DNA of 64,000 bases. It comes from Lepidurus packardi. Taxonomy: Eukaryota > Arthropoda > Branchiopoda > Notostraca > Triopsidae. The DNA lies in the NCBI GenBank assembly GCA_023053545.1, contig JAKZAN010000004.1:9176001-9240000 (forward strand). The letters run 5' to 3'. The position numbers and the translations under genes are program-made. Position 1 is the first letter of the stretch; the number at the start of each line of letters is the position of its first letter. The notes under the pieces were generated by a model. That model ran no database searches and was not told the origin of the DNA. It worked only from the letters and a program-made list of their open reading frames with translations. Of this stretch, positions 32,601-45,400 are shown piece by piece.

Positions 32601-35600
32601 GGCAATAAAGTTGCCACGATTTGGACCACCAAAGGACCCAATTCACCTTCCACAATGCTAAAAAAATACATCCAAGTTGAGTGGGAATACATTTTGCTGG
32701 TTGAAAATTAACTTTTTCACAAAGGCTTCCCAAGCGTGTGCGGTTAGGGTAGAAAAAGGGCTGCTTGAGAACTTGAGTGCGGTTTTTAAGGTCGCGAAAA
32801 TCTTGAGCCGTATGGGAGTTACGTGTTCAGGGCCCATTAGTTTGAAGACGCACGGGAATGAGCTGACGGCAGCGATTTGCAGCGATTCTGCTGCATGGAG
32901 CAGCATGGCATCCAAGTAGACAAAGTAACCCAAGAATCTCGGTGCCACGAAGTCCACCTACACGATACAAAATTTTAAACAGAAATAAAACGTCAACGTC
33001 AGTTATTTATACCACAGCATTGGTATCTTGTGTGGGACAAATAACGTCCAAATGCGTAGTTAGATGTCTTAGAATCTTGAGAGATTTAGAAGATACATTG
33101 CTGAAATGCATCAAAACTCTATAAACGATCACCTAGGATGTAGAAAAAATGATAATTAAAAAAAAAAAAAAAACGGAATAACAGTCAAGTTGCCTACTGT
33201 AGTGTTCGCTTTGATCAAGTCTAGGAACTTATAGCCCGAGATCTTCTCCACTAAGGCAATACAGGCTGTCTGCTGCTCCATGGTGCCATTTCGGCATATG
33301 AACTCGTAAATGTACTACAGCAAGGAAGAAACGTAGAACTTTATTTAAGAAATTTAATTTATTTAGAAAAATAAAAGAAGAAATAAGAATAATTATAAAG
33401 AATAATAAAGAATTCATAAAAAAAAAGAATAAAAAACATTTTTTATCTGAAAAATAAATACTAAAATAACAGAAAGTTGAAAAACGCTTACGGCAAATTG
33501 TTTGGACAGAACTGAGGCTTTGTGCTTGGCTGTTGCACTAAGGATGAAATCCACATGTTCTGGATTCGCTTCACCATTAGAGATGTAGTAGAACAACGGC
33601 GGGAGCATGTAAGCCATGCTTTGGGACAAGAAAACACGAGCTTCGCGTTCCAATTGGAAAGTTTCGACGCACAAAATGGCAGCTTTCAATAAGGTCCCAT
33701 GAAGTTCCACGCAAGTTAACTGGATCAGATGCTAGAAAGCAGGGAAAAGAAATAAGCTTTGAGCACAAATCTATGCAGTTAGTTTGCGTACTTGGCAAAT
33801 CTCGGGTTTATATTTGCAAAACAGAAGACGTGGCGTTAACCCGGACGCTTTGGCCAAATCACTTATGGCAAAGAGAGCAGACTGAGCCACAAAGGAGGAG
33901 GTACTCCAAGCGAAACGCATTAGAAGTTTCAAATAAACCAAGTGGGATCCAAAACTGAGAAAATAGTTGAATAAAGTATAAAATAGTTAATAAAGTTAGT
34001 TCAAGCCGAGAATGTATGGATTACTTCATAACGCATGTAAGAGCGTCCAGCAGAGTATCTTCCTTGGCAAGATCTCCCGAATCAGGCACATTTTTACAAG
34101 CAGTAACCATGAAATGTTGCAATTGCGTGTTGATATGCGTCCAGTCTTCACTTTCCACAGCTCGGGAATGTGACATCACGAATCTAAGCACTTTTACAGC
34201 TTCTTGTCGAACTGGCTGGCTAATGCTAGTCAAGCAAGGTGAAACTGTGTTGATGAAATCACCAAAAGTGATACCTGCACCAATGTTAACCAATTTAATA
34301 ATTGTTTTAAAGAAATTGCACAAGTTTTTACCTCTATGACACCAGAAGGTCTTTAACGAAGCCAAGCAAACCAACTGCGAATTTTCTTCTCCTTCCAAAA
34401 TCGTTTTGCTAATCTTGGGAAAGAATTTAGCAAAGCAGGGATTCAAGTCCTCCGCACCGGTACCTTGACAAGCAGCACAAGCTAAGTGGAAGCTCTCAGT
34501 ACCGTCCAACCTACAGAAAATAAGAGAATTACATCAGCGATTTTTTTTGCAGTGAATTTTAAGCTAGCTACTTGGATTGCGTTTCGGAAAGTACGGCACA
34601 GATCAGGTATGGAGCTTTGACAAGAACCTGGTAGAATTGGGAAGGTTGCGAATCCCAAAACGAAAACAGGGTGTTGATTTTCCATTCAACGTCCTCAACA
34701 CCGTGAAAAAACCAAGCAATTTTCCTCACAACTTCGTCTATTTCCTGCACAACGATGTCGACGTGATATTTTCGACAAGAAAAAAGGAAGAAAAATTAAC
34801 AAACCCGAAGATCAGGACGCTTTAGAATCTCTCGGAGGTAGTTTTGAAGATGTGTTGTGCTATGACAGACGGCGATGAGGACTAGGTTTTGGATTAGGAG
34901 GCTATCCCAATGCTGAACTATGAGCGCAACAAGAATATCATTCAGTCAAATACAGGAATGAACATGGCAAATCTGTTACATTGTACCTTCACTAGGATTC
35001 AATGCCGGTACAAGGAGTAAAATATTCCGCCAACTTGGAACAAAACGTCGGACTTCTTCACAGTGATAAGAGAGCTTGAGGCACGCGTTCATATAGTACA
35101 AAATGTACTCAGTTTCAGCGCTGCTTGTTTGCTGGACTTTCAAATAGTCTTGAAGCAGAGTATTAGTAGTGGTAAGGAAGTCTTGGCCCAGAATTTGGTC
35201 CAAAATTGGCTGAATTGGGTGTTGAAAATCACGGTTTAAGCCAAGGGCTAGTTTCAAGCCTAAAGTGGTCAAACATAGAAAGGAAGGCAATTGTGCTCGT
35301 GTTAAGGATCCCGTTTCGAGTGCCTTTCGCAACGCAAGTGAGCATTGGTGCCAAACAGCTGACTGCAAATCAATTTTGGGATAATTCGGACGAAGTCTTT
35401 TCCCTTCAGTTTCGTCTGAAGGGCTTTGCAATGACAATTCGTGGTGAGCCATCACCAGCAAGGGCTCTAGAGCACACTAGACAAAAAAGTTAACGGATCG
35501 AACAAGTCAACTTTGGGATAATAACGCAAATTACCTTTGTTTCAGGTAGCAATAAGAGCAAATGAGGTACGAAGAGATCGTTTTGGTATTGGAATATAGG

Positions 35601-36826
35601 GTCGAGGGCATATACTCGTTTGAGAACAACTACCAAAGCTTTCACATATGGTTCCTGCAGGCTACCTAGGCAAACTATTTAATTACGTGTTCTAAATAAA
35701 GAAATTTCTACTTGGATGCTTGGAACTTCCCACGGCGGAAATTGTATCCTGGAAAAGCTTGTACAAGAAATGGACAACTGGGTGTTTTTCTGCCATAAGT
35801 AACAAAAAGCTTCCAAAAGCAGCTTCAATGGTTCTCCAGGATACCTCTTCCCCTTGAAAAAGACTTGCTTCTGCTTCCTTTTGCTGCTCTTTCGAGCAAA
35901 GAAGGTCCAAAATGGGTTCTAAAACCACGGAAAGCAATTCCTAAATAAAATATATTATTTTCCTCTTGGTTTCCCTTCTAAACGCGTGCGGAATATTACC
36001 AAGTATTCTCGTGAACCTTTGCTTAATAGAGCTACGGTGAGGCTCAGACTGGTTTCTAGTAGTTGGATGCCTCCGTACACTAATCCATCGTAAGTTAACT
36101 TAAATAAGGTTGGCAACAAGTTACGACTAAAAAGACGGATTCCACTCAAGGCTGTACTAAGAATCTATGACAGATCTCATTAAGTAAACAATTGTAAGCT
36201 ACAGAAAGAACCTACTCGCATTATGCCTTGTCTCAAATGTAGGCAGACTTCAGCAGACTTTAAGGAAATTGGTTTAAAGGATAAATCCAGGTCTTTTATA
36301 TTGATGTCCAAGGGCGTAAATCCCTCAACCACGTAACTGGCTTGCGCTTGGGTTTCAAAGAACTTGTCCCAGACAGCTGTAAGCTCTGTGAAACAAAAAT
36401 GAAGTAGAAGTTAGGGTATTTTCCTATTGTAAAAGAGAAACCTTGCAGGATCCGAGTATATTCTTTGACACACCGTTCGAATTCGAGTGGTTCCTGTTTC
36501 AGGATAAGTTTAAGCAGCGTTTCTTGACATGAGATACAGCTATCTTGTACCGCCTTGCAAATTTTGGGATAGCTTAGGGTAGTCAAGCAATTGCCTAGAA
36601 ACCAATAGCAAAATGAGCGACACACGGTCCCTTGCTTGGGGTCGTCCTCTTCATGGAGATTCCGATAAAAGAACACGGTGCTGTCTGTGAAATTTGTTTC
36701 CATTGACGCAAAAAATTTGGTCAAAAACGTCTCATTTTCTGTGTTCTTTACATGCTGCTTGAACATGTTGTAAATCATTGTCTGTGGTCCCGTAGCTTCG
36801 AGTTCTTCTATGTTCTGACTCGCCAT
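23604..36826 (-). CDS. ATR: ATR serine/threonine protein kinase (DNA-damage checkpoint PIKK)
   Basis: ATG at 36826 (ACTATGG context) to TGA at 23606-23604, about 33 exons. Phase-checked 5' exons: 36826-36442, 36385-36216, 36164-36000, 35940-35712, 35665-35535, 35476-34987, 34917-34805, 34744-34572, 34510-34332, 34274-34025, 33954-33792, 33731-33492, 33314-33198, 33132-33013, 32957-32713, 32657-32436 and 32373-32214; the rest are approximate. The N-terminal half is HEAT-like repeat; a UME-like region near 32.9 kb contains [21 protein letters not shown]. The FAT domain spans roughly 31.2-26.7 kb ([39 protein letters not shown]). The kinase domain, about 26.5-23.9 kb, shows the ATP-site region ([16 protein letters not shown]), catalytic loop [13 protein letters not shown] and metal-binding VHVDFNCLF. 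The FATC domain ends the protein ([10 protein letters not shown]). With ATRIP at RPA-coated ssDNA, ATR phosphorylates Chk1 and other S/T-Q targets to stall the cell cycle and stabilise forks. All key residues seen are intact. Introns of 24.1-25.3 and 28.2-29.8 kb carry transposons. Confidence 0.97.
24221..25177 (-). mobile_element. pogo/Tigger-type element, copy A (internally deleted)
   Basis: The element lies in the ATR intron between the exon ending [10 protein letters not shown] and the one starting GLTFEWPEV. Its ends are inverted (CCCGCTTATTGTGATCACG on the left, the reverse complement of CAGCAGATGCCGCTTATTG on the right), flanked by TA dinucleotides. Large parts match copy B (28342-29614) in reverse orientation, including TTCATAGCATTTTNATCGGTTATTA and the CAATTAAA-rich block near 24860-24910. 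Only a fragment of the transposase helix-turn-helix coding region remains (GGAATTCCTCAATCATC at about 24330-24350, reverse complement). Confidence 0.7.
28548..28835. repeat. CGACAnAAGGAC minisatellite with inverted halves and TTAGG-like core
   Basis: A unit of about 20 bp based on CGACANAAGGACNCC occurs twice at 28548-28584 in one orientation and about four times at 28752-28835 in the other (GTCCTTNTGTCG). Between them, at 28582-28640, lies an imperfect run of CCTAA (CCTAACCTAACCTTGCTTAA and similar), the complement of the arthropod telomere unit TTAGG. Confidence 0.55.
28851..29005. mobile_element. hAT-like MITE nested in pogo copy B
   Basis: Termini CAGGGCTGTCTTA and TTAAGACGGCCCTG are inverted copies of the CAGGGCCG form common in hAT elements. 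An 8-bp target-site duplication, CCAACGAC (28843-28850) and CCAATGAC (29006-29013), flanks it with one mismatch. The 155-bp interior is built of repeats of the type GGGGCCCATCNTGA and has no coding capacity. Confidence 0.75.
29251..29457 (+). pseudogene. Decayed pogo/Tigger transposase N-terminus (CENP-B-type HTH)
   Basis: The frame from ATG 29251 encodes MATNKKELI, then stops at TAA and again at a nearby TAA, and then runs open through [37 protein letters not shown] and KNP to a stop at about 29457. The latter matches the DNA-binding helix-turn-helix at the N-terminus of pogo/Tigger transposases and CENP-B. The DDE catalytic part is absent, so the copy is inactive. Confidence 0.7.
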
Positions 36827-38481
36827 AGTGAAACTGTACACGAAAAAAAAAAAATAAACACGGCAATCTCAACACGAACTCGTCACTTCACCGTTCTTCT
36901 CCTTCTTGTTATGGACGACACTTCCCCGTTTCTTTGGTATTTGGCTAAAGGTTCCCGCTCAACCCTGGAACGCCATCTATGTAACACAATACAAGCGTAT
37001 AAGTATAAGCACTCTACACTAGATGGCGAGATGCTCCAAATCACAATGAGCTTTTCGATTTTTATTTCTAATCAACTTGCTTTTCTAAGGTTTGAAAATT
37101 AGATAATGGGCAAAATAGTCACCAAAGAATCTTTCCCATAATCGTGTTTCGCACGCAAAAAATACCGTATTATGAACTGGTCACAAAAGAAATTTTACTA
37201 TTCCATTACGAAAGGTTCTTTGCGAAAAATATGCCAAAAGTAGGTTAATCTCTTAACAAAGAAACTCAACTCTTCACGAGCACTTCTAAAGATCTTGTTA
37301 AGAAAAACGAGGCTACAATGACTACATAACTTCAAAAACCTTAGGTTCACCATAAGAAATAAAACCCAGCAATTTTGCGTTAAAATAAGGCAACATTAAT
37401 CAAAAATATTAAAGATCATTGTAACCTATATTGCATTGGTTTCATGTTAGCCTACAACGAATCTTTAAGATTCACAATACCGTAAATTTAGCTGTACTAT
37501 CAACATTTATGGTTTAATAAAGAAAAAAAATCAGATCTTACCCATCTATAATTCATATTTGCTATAACTAAAATAAACCGCACATGTTACCTTATTTCTA
37601 TTACCTGAATCGAAAGCGCAAATGGATCACAGTGAACAAACGCCAATCCAGTACAACACAACCATACAAAAACTTCTTTCGAAGTTCCCAAGAGAGGGCG
37701 ATGAGGTCATCTCCTCCCAAGTAATTCTAAATTGCGAAATGCAGAATCCGTGGTTACCATTTTCGCCACAAATTTGAGAGCCAGTACTATAATAAGTCAC
37801 GACCCATCTCATTACACTCGTTTCTGTGGCACATAAATCAGCGCAGTTGCAAATCTGCCTTGCGTGTCCTTGCGCCAATAATTAGAGTTAAACATGAAAC
37901 CCCCATCTTTTACTTGTGAATAATTATCTTATCCAGCTATAAAATCTGGAAACTGCAATTCCATGGTACAATACAATTGTAGCTTCTCTCCTTAGAAAAC
38001 TCGCCATCCGTCAGTAGCTACATTCGTAAAATATGATTTATAACCCACCATTTTCAACATTTCTGGTCGAAGACAAATCTTGCTTGAATTTACGCTAGCA
38101 TAGGAACTAAAACGCTCAAGGAGCCAAAAATGCCTTGTAGCTACCTAACTTAACATTCTGTTAAAAAATATACTATACACAAACACGCGTACATAGTTAA
38201 CGAAGTATCCTTCTTCATATTAGCATATACTCGCTTCCTCATCGCTCAAAATTATAACGATTCACACGGTCGGGGTGCTCGAGTTTCCAAGTTTCCATTC
38301 TATGTTCAAGTTTCGAAAAGTCGCGCAGCCACATGCACGCATTCGCTCTTCTATGTAGACCGGCCTTCCAGGGTTTCCAGTTGTGGGTTGAAGGTAGGCA
38401 GAAAAGCCCCAACACCAGCACTCTCTTACCTGGGATCGGTGGGCTTTTTGCTTATTCAACCTGGAGGCACATACAACAAAC

Positions 38482-38501
38482 CCAACAGTCTCGACTGTTG
38501 G
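38482..38501. repeat. Perfect 9-bp inverted repeat with 2-nt loop
   Basis: CCAACAGTC-TC-GACTGTTGG forms a 9-bp perfect stem. No downstream T-run or known regulatory partner is visible, and its function is unknown. Confidence 0.6.
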
Positions 38502-40228
38502 ATCCCGCAGTCCGGGACTCTTGTAAAAGTAGAGCAATAAGATCAGGAGTTGGTCGCCTCCGTGGCTCACTGAACAACGAAGAGACGGAGGCGCAGGTGC
38601 TCTCCAGGTAAAACACATTCAGCATTTTACCAGTGGAAGTCCAAGGAAGAGGAAAAACTTGACGCAACCGTCACTTTCGTTTTCGTTATAAAACTCGCAA
38701 GCCGGGAAATTCACGGAATTTCTTTAAAGTGTATATTCATTATAGCCATTTTTGGGATTACTTAGTTAAGCAATTTCCTCCAAGTGTACCATTTCCGCGG
38801 TGTTAAAAAAACTGTTTACACTGTGAAATAATTTCCAAAAAGGAAAACGACAAGAAAAACGGAGACTAATTTCGAAAGTCAATGTTCCAATATTCGGAAA
38901 ACCGGTGGAAAATTTGTCATGGTTTAAGTGCTAAAAATTGAGTGTGCTTATTCCACATTGTAACTATTTACTTATGGAACGGTGACACGGATTTATACGA
39001 GTTCTCTCACTGCCACGCCAAAAAATTCATTGTTTTACGCCGTAATCACAACCAAGTTGGATAAATCCATGCCATTCACCATGGCGACTGGGCTGTTCTT
39101 CCAAGAGGTGAGTTTTCCATCTGATAAAGACCCACAAGATTTATAACAAGCCACAAAAGCCTACGCAAAAATCGGGGCCAACAACTATAACAACTCGACT
39201 TGGCTCCAATTTACGCGGTTGTCGTGCAAAAAGAAAGCGAGAGTTACCAACAAGCTATAACAATTACAAACTTGGAGTCCCTTTTCCAGCTGTTTTGCCA
39301 AATCTCAAGACTTTCAGATATTGTTTATACATTTATTTATCTCGCTATAAGGAAAAGGAAACAAAAGTTTGTAAAAATGTTCAAAGGGGTCGCTTTTGTT
39401 TCTCGGGCTAATGAAAGTTTTCAGACTTCCCAAACAAGAAACGAATCAAACCTAGTCCGAGGTCCGAACGGCTTAAAACTAGTAGACTCGATCCCAGCAA
39501 ACAAAACAGACACAATAGGAGTCCCTTCAGAAGCCTCGTTTGACTTGAACAAAGAAATGTGCTGTGTGTTCCTTATAGTCATGATCATAGAAGTCTGTGA
39601 CCCTACAGTTTTCCAATCTCTCGACCAAAATGTCGGGAGCATGACCTCAGCACAAATTCGACACCTTATCAATTTTCATCCCTTTTCACTTTCACTATAC
39701 GACTATTAGGCTCCAAGAAAAAGGGTTTTCATTAAAAAAAATAAACAAGTTACTTGTTTCACAAAACTCCTTGCTCATGACCGATTCGCGCTAAAACGTC
39801 CAGCAAGACTTATTTCTGATGGACGTTTTAGAACTGCTAACAGAAAGTAGAGCTCTAGAGTGTTCCGTGGGGAGTGAATGGGAACGTCTTTTTTATTAAG
39901 TGTTTTGGATTGGACTATCGGCAAAAGCTATCGGAAAAGAAGCCCTGGAGTTTCTTTGCATGGCTGGGTAGATTTGTCCAGCAAGCAACAAAACAATCAA
40001 AAACTCGGTTAAACGTATATCTAACAACAGCCCCTTGTTAATTCGTAACGCGAAAGGGAGAGCCAAGTAGCATGAACATTCCTGACATTCATTATCCACG
40101 CTAAATCAGTTCAGGGTTAGGTCAAGATGTTTCCATTTTTCTTCCAAATTTTTTGACCCACTAAAAGAAAATCCGAGGCTAGATTCTAAAAACTTCTTTA
40201 CTGGAAACCAATAATCCTTTAAAAACAC

Positions 40229-40330
40229 AAACTCATTGGAGATACAAATTATTGGAGGTATTAAAAGATCATTGGAAATATTAAAAACAATCATTGGAGG
40301 TTTTAAAAAAATCATTGGAGGCATTTGTGG
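40229..40330. repeat. Minisatellite of about 25 bp, unit ATCATTGGAGGTATTAAAA
   Basis: Five degenerate copies of a unit with core TCATTGGAGGTATTAAAA run head to tail (ATTATTGGAGGTATTAAAAG, ATCATTGGAAATATTAAAAA, ATCATTGGAGGTTTTAAAAA and flanking partial copies). Non-coding. Confidence 0.7.
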
Positions 40331-42377
40331 ATTCATTAAATTAAATCCCAAAGGCTTTAAATTAAAAGCCGTGAGGTCTCAGGTTCAATTTTGCATCGCT
40401 GAGTGAATAAAAGAAATGAGTTCGGATTACAAAGTTAACATAAGTTACGTGACGATCAGGTTAGCCTAATAATGATCTCCCTCCCCCTCGAAAAGCGTCC
40501 GCATGAAATCCTCGAGGGAAATTAAGGGAATTTGTTAGCGAGTTTATTCGAGGCGTAACGCTGGAAGATTTTCCCTAAATGAATAGCGTTGGTGCTTGTC
40601 AAAACAAGTCAATTTATTACACCAGGTATAGGTCATGGGACTCTTGATCTTTATCCTCCTTCCTCTCCACCCCTCTCGCTCTCGTACGCTGAAATTACTC
40701 TCCCACATGAAAGCAAAAAAAAAAAGTTGGAAACTTGAGAAGATATCGCAAGTACTTGTATTCCCTATGCTCCGCAATAGAATAACAAAAGAACCTTAAA
40801 GCCACGAGAAAAGATGTGTTGGGAGCTGGTCGTGAAACGTTCATTTAAGTCAGCGCTCCCTCAAAGTGTGGTAGTCGAGTCTGGAGCGTTTAGCTACGGG
40901 GCACACGACATTTCTTGGAACACGTGCCATAGTCTTCTTCCTCGCAAATTACTGCCTTGAAATGGCTCATTCGCGAGACTCTTGAAATCCTAAACCCGTC
41001 TCTTACTTCTCTTCTTTTTTTTATTCCTTCCTTATCTCACCTGAGAAACCACACCTTGCCCTGTTCAAGAAGTCCTTCTGGGACCTTTTTTTTAACGTAA
41101 GGCCTTCTTGGTTTCGGGAACCCGGAAAGGGATCTTTTATATCCCCAAACGGAACAACTTTTGATCTACTCGAAAGTTCCGAAAGAAAGTCCTTGGAGAA
41201 GCACTTTTTTAAATGCAAAAAATTAGCGACAGCTGGAGGTTAGTTTTAGTTCTAATGAAAGAGTTAGAGTGGACGAGATTATTGCATATACAAATTGGCC
41301 AAAACTTAAGGTGCGGGCCAGAATGTGGACTTGGCCTCTGTTACGGTTATTAGCGGCGTCCTTTCGGTTTTCGCTTCACGTTTACTATACGAAGACTGCC
41401 ACCTGGAAACACAATTTCAGTGGGGTTTACGACATTTTGGGGGAGACGGGAGACGAGCTTGGGCAATGAAGGTCGCTTGCAGCTAATAATTAGGGACGAT
41501 TTTTATAATTTTTTAGCTTTCTTAAACAGGTTAAAATAAGGTGGAGTCTTTATCTAGACATAACTGAAAAAATCACGTTCCAAACCAAGAAACGTAGCAA
41601 CTAAAACAAGCGCCAACAAGAGTCACGCAATGTTACGAACATCATTTACATGTTTGCTAACTGGTCCCTATAACTTCTTTTGGCTACCCACTGATCACAT
41701 GGTAGACACGTTTTCAAGTCTAGTTTAACTTTTTTATTCTTCAATTTTGTATTCCATAGAATATCATATTATGACCCTACCGGTGTAGTGCGATGTGAGT
41801 GTTTAAACTAGTTTGACCAGGTTTGGAGAAGAAAACATCAAATTAGAAAACGCCGTTTGACCGAAGGGTTTTTCTGCCAATACTTTCCGAATGACTCAAT
41901 TTTGTGCTGTAATTCTTTTGTAAGGGACCTTGTTTGGCCCGGGTATTTTTAAAAGCTTGTATTCTTAATTGTATTCTATGCTTTTTTTCTACATTCTTCT
42001 TTGTCTTCGTCACAGCTCGTTTGAAAAGGAAGTCCTCTTTTGCTTCAACTTTTGGGATCCAAAAAGGACCTTGGGTTGGCATTTTCGCTTCTCGGGCAAA
42101 ACTGAAATTTGGCAATTCGGTGTTGCCAGTGCCAATAAAAGAAGGGAATTGTGGAATGAAAAGTCCTTTAAGGGTCACTCTCACAAAAAAAATAAACAAA
42201 AAGGAGGAAAATAGCTTCCCCAGGTGTCTTCTACGCGGCAATAAATCTTAGCTATTATGTATACTTTTAATTTCAGTCGCCTTACTTCCCGAAAAAAAAG
42301 CGACCAAGTCCAAAGATATAAGGAGACCTTTTCCTTTTCAACCCTGCGGACTTTGGAATGGACTGGACAGTCCACTT

Positions 42378-42412
42378 TTTTTTTTTTTTTTTTTCTTTTT
42401 TTTTTTTTTGCA
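42378..42412. repeat. Poly-T tract
   Basis: About 35 nt of T interrupted by a single C. On the other strand it resembles a retroposon poly(A) tail, but no insertion boundary is evident. Confidence 0.6.
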
Positions 42413-45400
42413 CATTATAAAGCCAAACAAGCTAAACAAGCTTAGGTATACCGTCTCCTTGGTTTCTGTCCACAGAAACAATAAACCCGATCCCATTTCC
42501 CTACCGTACGTAAGCCATGCTAGTAAATCAAAGACTGAATAACTTATTAAAGGGGATATATCAGGAAGAAAGCGGTTGAGAAAGAGAGAGAGAGAGGGAG
42601 AGGCGCAGAATTCGCAAGTTTTTTTACGATTTCCTTAGGACTTGTTTAGTGCATTCAAGTCACTTCGTTAGCTTTGCTATACCCCTGCTATAAACTAATT
42701 CTGTCAACAAACACAATAGCAATATGTTGCAACGATCCAAAGGAACATCCTTCATAGCTAACCATCCCAAGGCTCTTCTGATTCGAGCTTCATTCCCTTG
42801 TGTGTTTTTCTTAAAAAAAAGAGTTAAAAAACGCAAACAAAAACAAGGCCAATCTTCCGGTCGTGGCTCAAAAACTATAATCACAACCAGTTTAAGCATC
42901 TGCACCACTTTAAGAACAATCTCCCTTGTCGTCCGGACAAAACCTCATTAAATACTCTACAATCAGTGCCTCTGGACACATGACTAATGTCTTACCGATA
43001 AGCGAGAAGGAAATAAATACCAAATCTGTAAAAAAAAAAATCTCTAGCTCTTCGAGAAATCCAACAAAAGTCGAGAACGAGACCCCGAACTAAACCAGAC
43101 TAACAGAGAAACTAAAGCACGTAACAAGCCTAATCTGATGTCACCGTGCTCGCCCATTTCCTATTATAGTCAAATCTCTGGAAGTTGAAATCCTTCGAAA
43201 AGACCCCCCATTCATTGTTACTATACATTTTGGGATCCTATATTTGAAACTATCATAGTTCATAGTTTCGGACTCCTTGGTTCCCTATATAGAACTGATC
43301 GAAAGAATCCAACTGCGAGAAAAAAAAAAAATTTACAAAAAATATTCCCAGAAAGACAACCTAGACTCTACATCGCGCATGGTTCGCATACTAAGTGACA
43401 CAGTTTTATGTCTATTTTATCGGTTAGTGAGCGACAGTCGATGTCGAGCGAAAACGATTCTGAGGATATGGAGTTTCTTCCCTGATTTATTTCTCAAGTA
43501 ATCCCCTGGTACTCTTTTCAGCGCATTCAGGGAGATCCACGTCACCGACTTGAACTGGCTGAATCTTGTCTCTTTGATCAGCAAAGAGGAGAAAAGAACT
43601 GAGTATATAGAGCACGTTCACTTGTGTTAGTTTTCGAAGTATTTCTCTTTCCTTTTTTGGGCAATCGATCCTCCCCAAGTACCGCATGAACTTAAAAATG
43701 GGACTACTTTTAGTTTTATTGCTGCAGTTTTTATTTTATTTGTTTTATTTTACCGTGTGTTTTTTGTATTGCAAAAGAACGCGGTCGAGTTGAGTCTCGA
43801 CCATAATTTCGTTTTTAAACCGCTTTCCCAATAAATGGGTGATTGGCTACCGATTTCCGACAGTTACTGGAGCAACACTAGGTTTTACAAATGGGCAATT
43901 GCAAAGCATGGGGCTCGGCTTCTTCTCTCTTCTCTCTCTCGCTCTCCGTAGGCGAGTAATACAAGCGATTGGTAACGCTGTCTGCGGTTTTCGATAGAAA
44001 GTGTTCACTTTTTTTTTAATAATTGTACATTCCTATCAACTTTTTTTTGGGTCACCCGGAATTCCTCCAGGTAGGATTGTACGTGGAGGATGTTCCCATT
44101 CGGAACCTATTGATGAGCTTTTGGAAGTGGATCAGGACAAAAAGTGAAATGATACCCTTATAACCCCCTCCTGATCTGGTTGGTGCCGTCGTTACGCGTC
44201 GATGTCACTATACGTTAATTGCCTACGTAAAGGCGACCGGCGGTCCTGGCTGGCGGTCTCTCACTTTAGAATTGAAAGAGAAAGTAGAAATAGCACAACC
44301 TATCATGCACACATCAGCGATTTTGACATGTTCGCTTCCAGAAGCTATTCCCGAACAAACGTGGAACGTGATGGCATCCGTGACCGTTCCCTATAGACCT
44401 TTTCTTCTTTTTCCCCTTTTCTACGCGTTCATCATCAAATCAGAAAATTCCAAATCTTGCCTCTTGCATTTTAAAAATAGCTTAGTCTCTGTCTTACGAG
44501 CTTAAAAAAATTACAATAAAAATAAAACCGTCGTTTTCGTCATTCTCTTGTCACGTGTGCAGTGTCGGATCCCTCTGATATGCTAATGTTATTGGTGTTC
44601 AGTTTCCATAAAAAATTGTACTTCTGAGAAACAAAAGCGGGTCTCTTACAAAGACATCTCGTTCCTAGAAGAACTTTTATATAGATATACGGATAAATAA
44701 TCTCCGGACTCTAGAAGGTCAGGCTAATGCCTGGGAGCGCGCCTGCCATGGCAAAATTTGAAAGAATAAATGGTAGGCAAATTACCCAAAAGTATACAGG
44801 CATAGAGGACTCGTGCGCAGCACGCAGGGAGATGAGTACGTTATGCATAGCTGAAGCTATGATAGCCGGTATTTGTTAGGTGTGAGAGCGGCCTACGGGT
44901 TCTCCTTCGCTGGTTCGCACCCCTGGTATATTAATGGTTCCTGGGTCTTGACGTCATCGGTTCCGTTTTTACCGTATTTTAATCCATTAAAAAGTTTAGA
45001 CTGATAGCTTTTCAATGAATAAAGTACTACCTTCACTTTCACATTGTTTGAACCGGCCTCCAACCGGTAGACATTGGCCATGAACATGCCGCACTGCTCT
45101 CCCAAGCCGTCCTCAATCTTTAACTCGTAGGCTATTGTCGATGGAAAGTTTTTTTATTCTTCTTAACCTTTCAATCAGAATTGCATAACCAAACTAGTAG
45201 AACAAGATGCATAAGTCTCCTTAATGTGTATTAAATCACGTGTGGAATGGCATAGTTTTTCTGTCTATACTGGCCACTGAAAAATTACCTTGCATTTTTA
45301 AGATTTATTATGGCATAATAAAAATAAAACTGAACTATCCGTTATAGATCTCCGAATTGATATTAGCTAAAAACTTCCCATAATTTTCAATAAGAGTTTT

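Noticed and set aside
38262..38618. 118-codon minus-strand ORF with an overlapping 92-codon plus-strand ORF
   Set aside because: Both strands are open in a GC-rich patch. Isolated donor-like sites exist, but no acceptor or homology links them to ATR or the KLF.
44880..44935. tRNA-like segment with GCTGGTTCGCACCCC
   Set aside because: A B-box resemblance alone; no acceptor stem or A-box could be folded around it, and it partly overlaps a possible coding exon.
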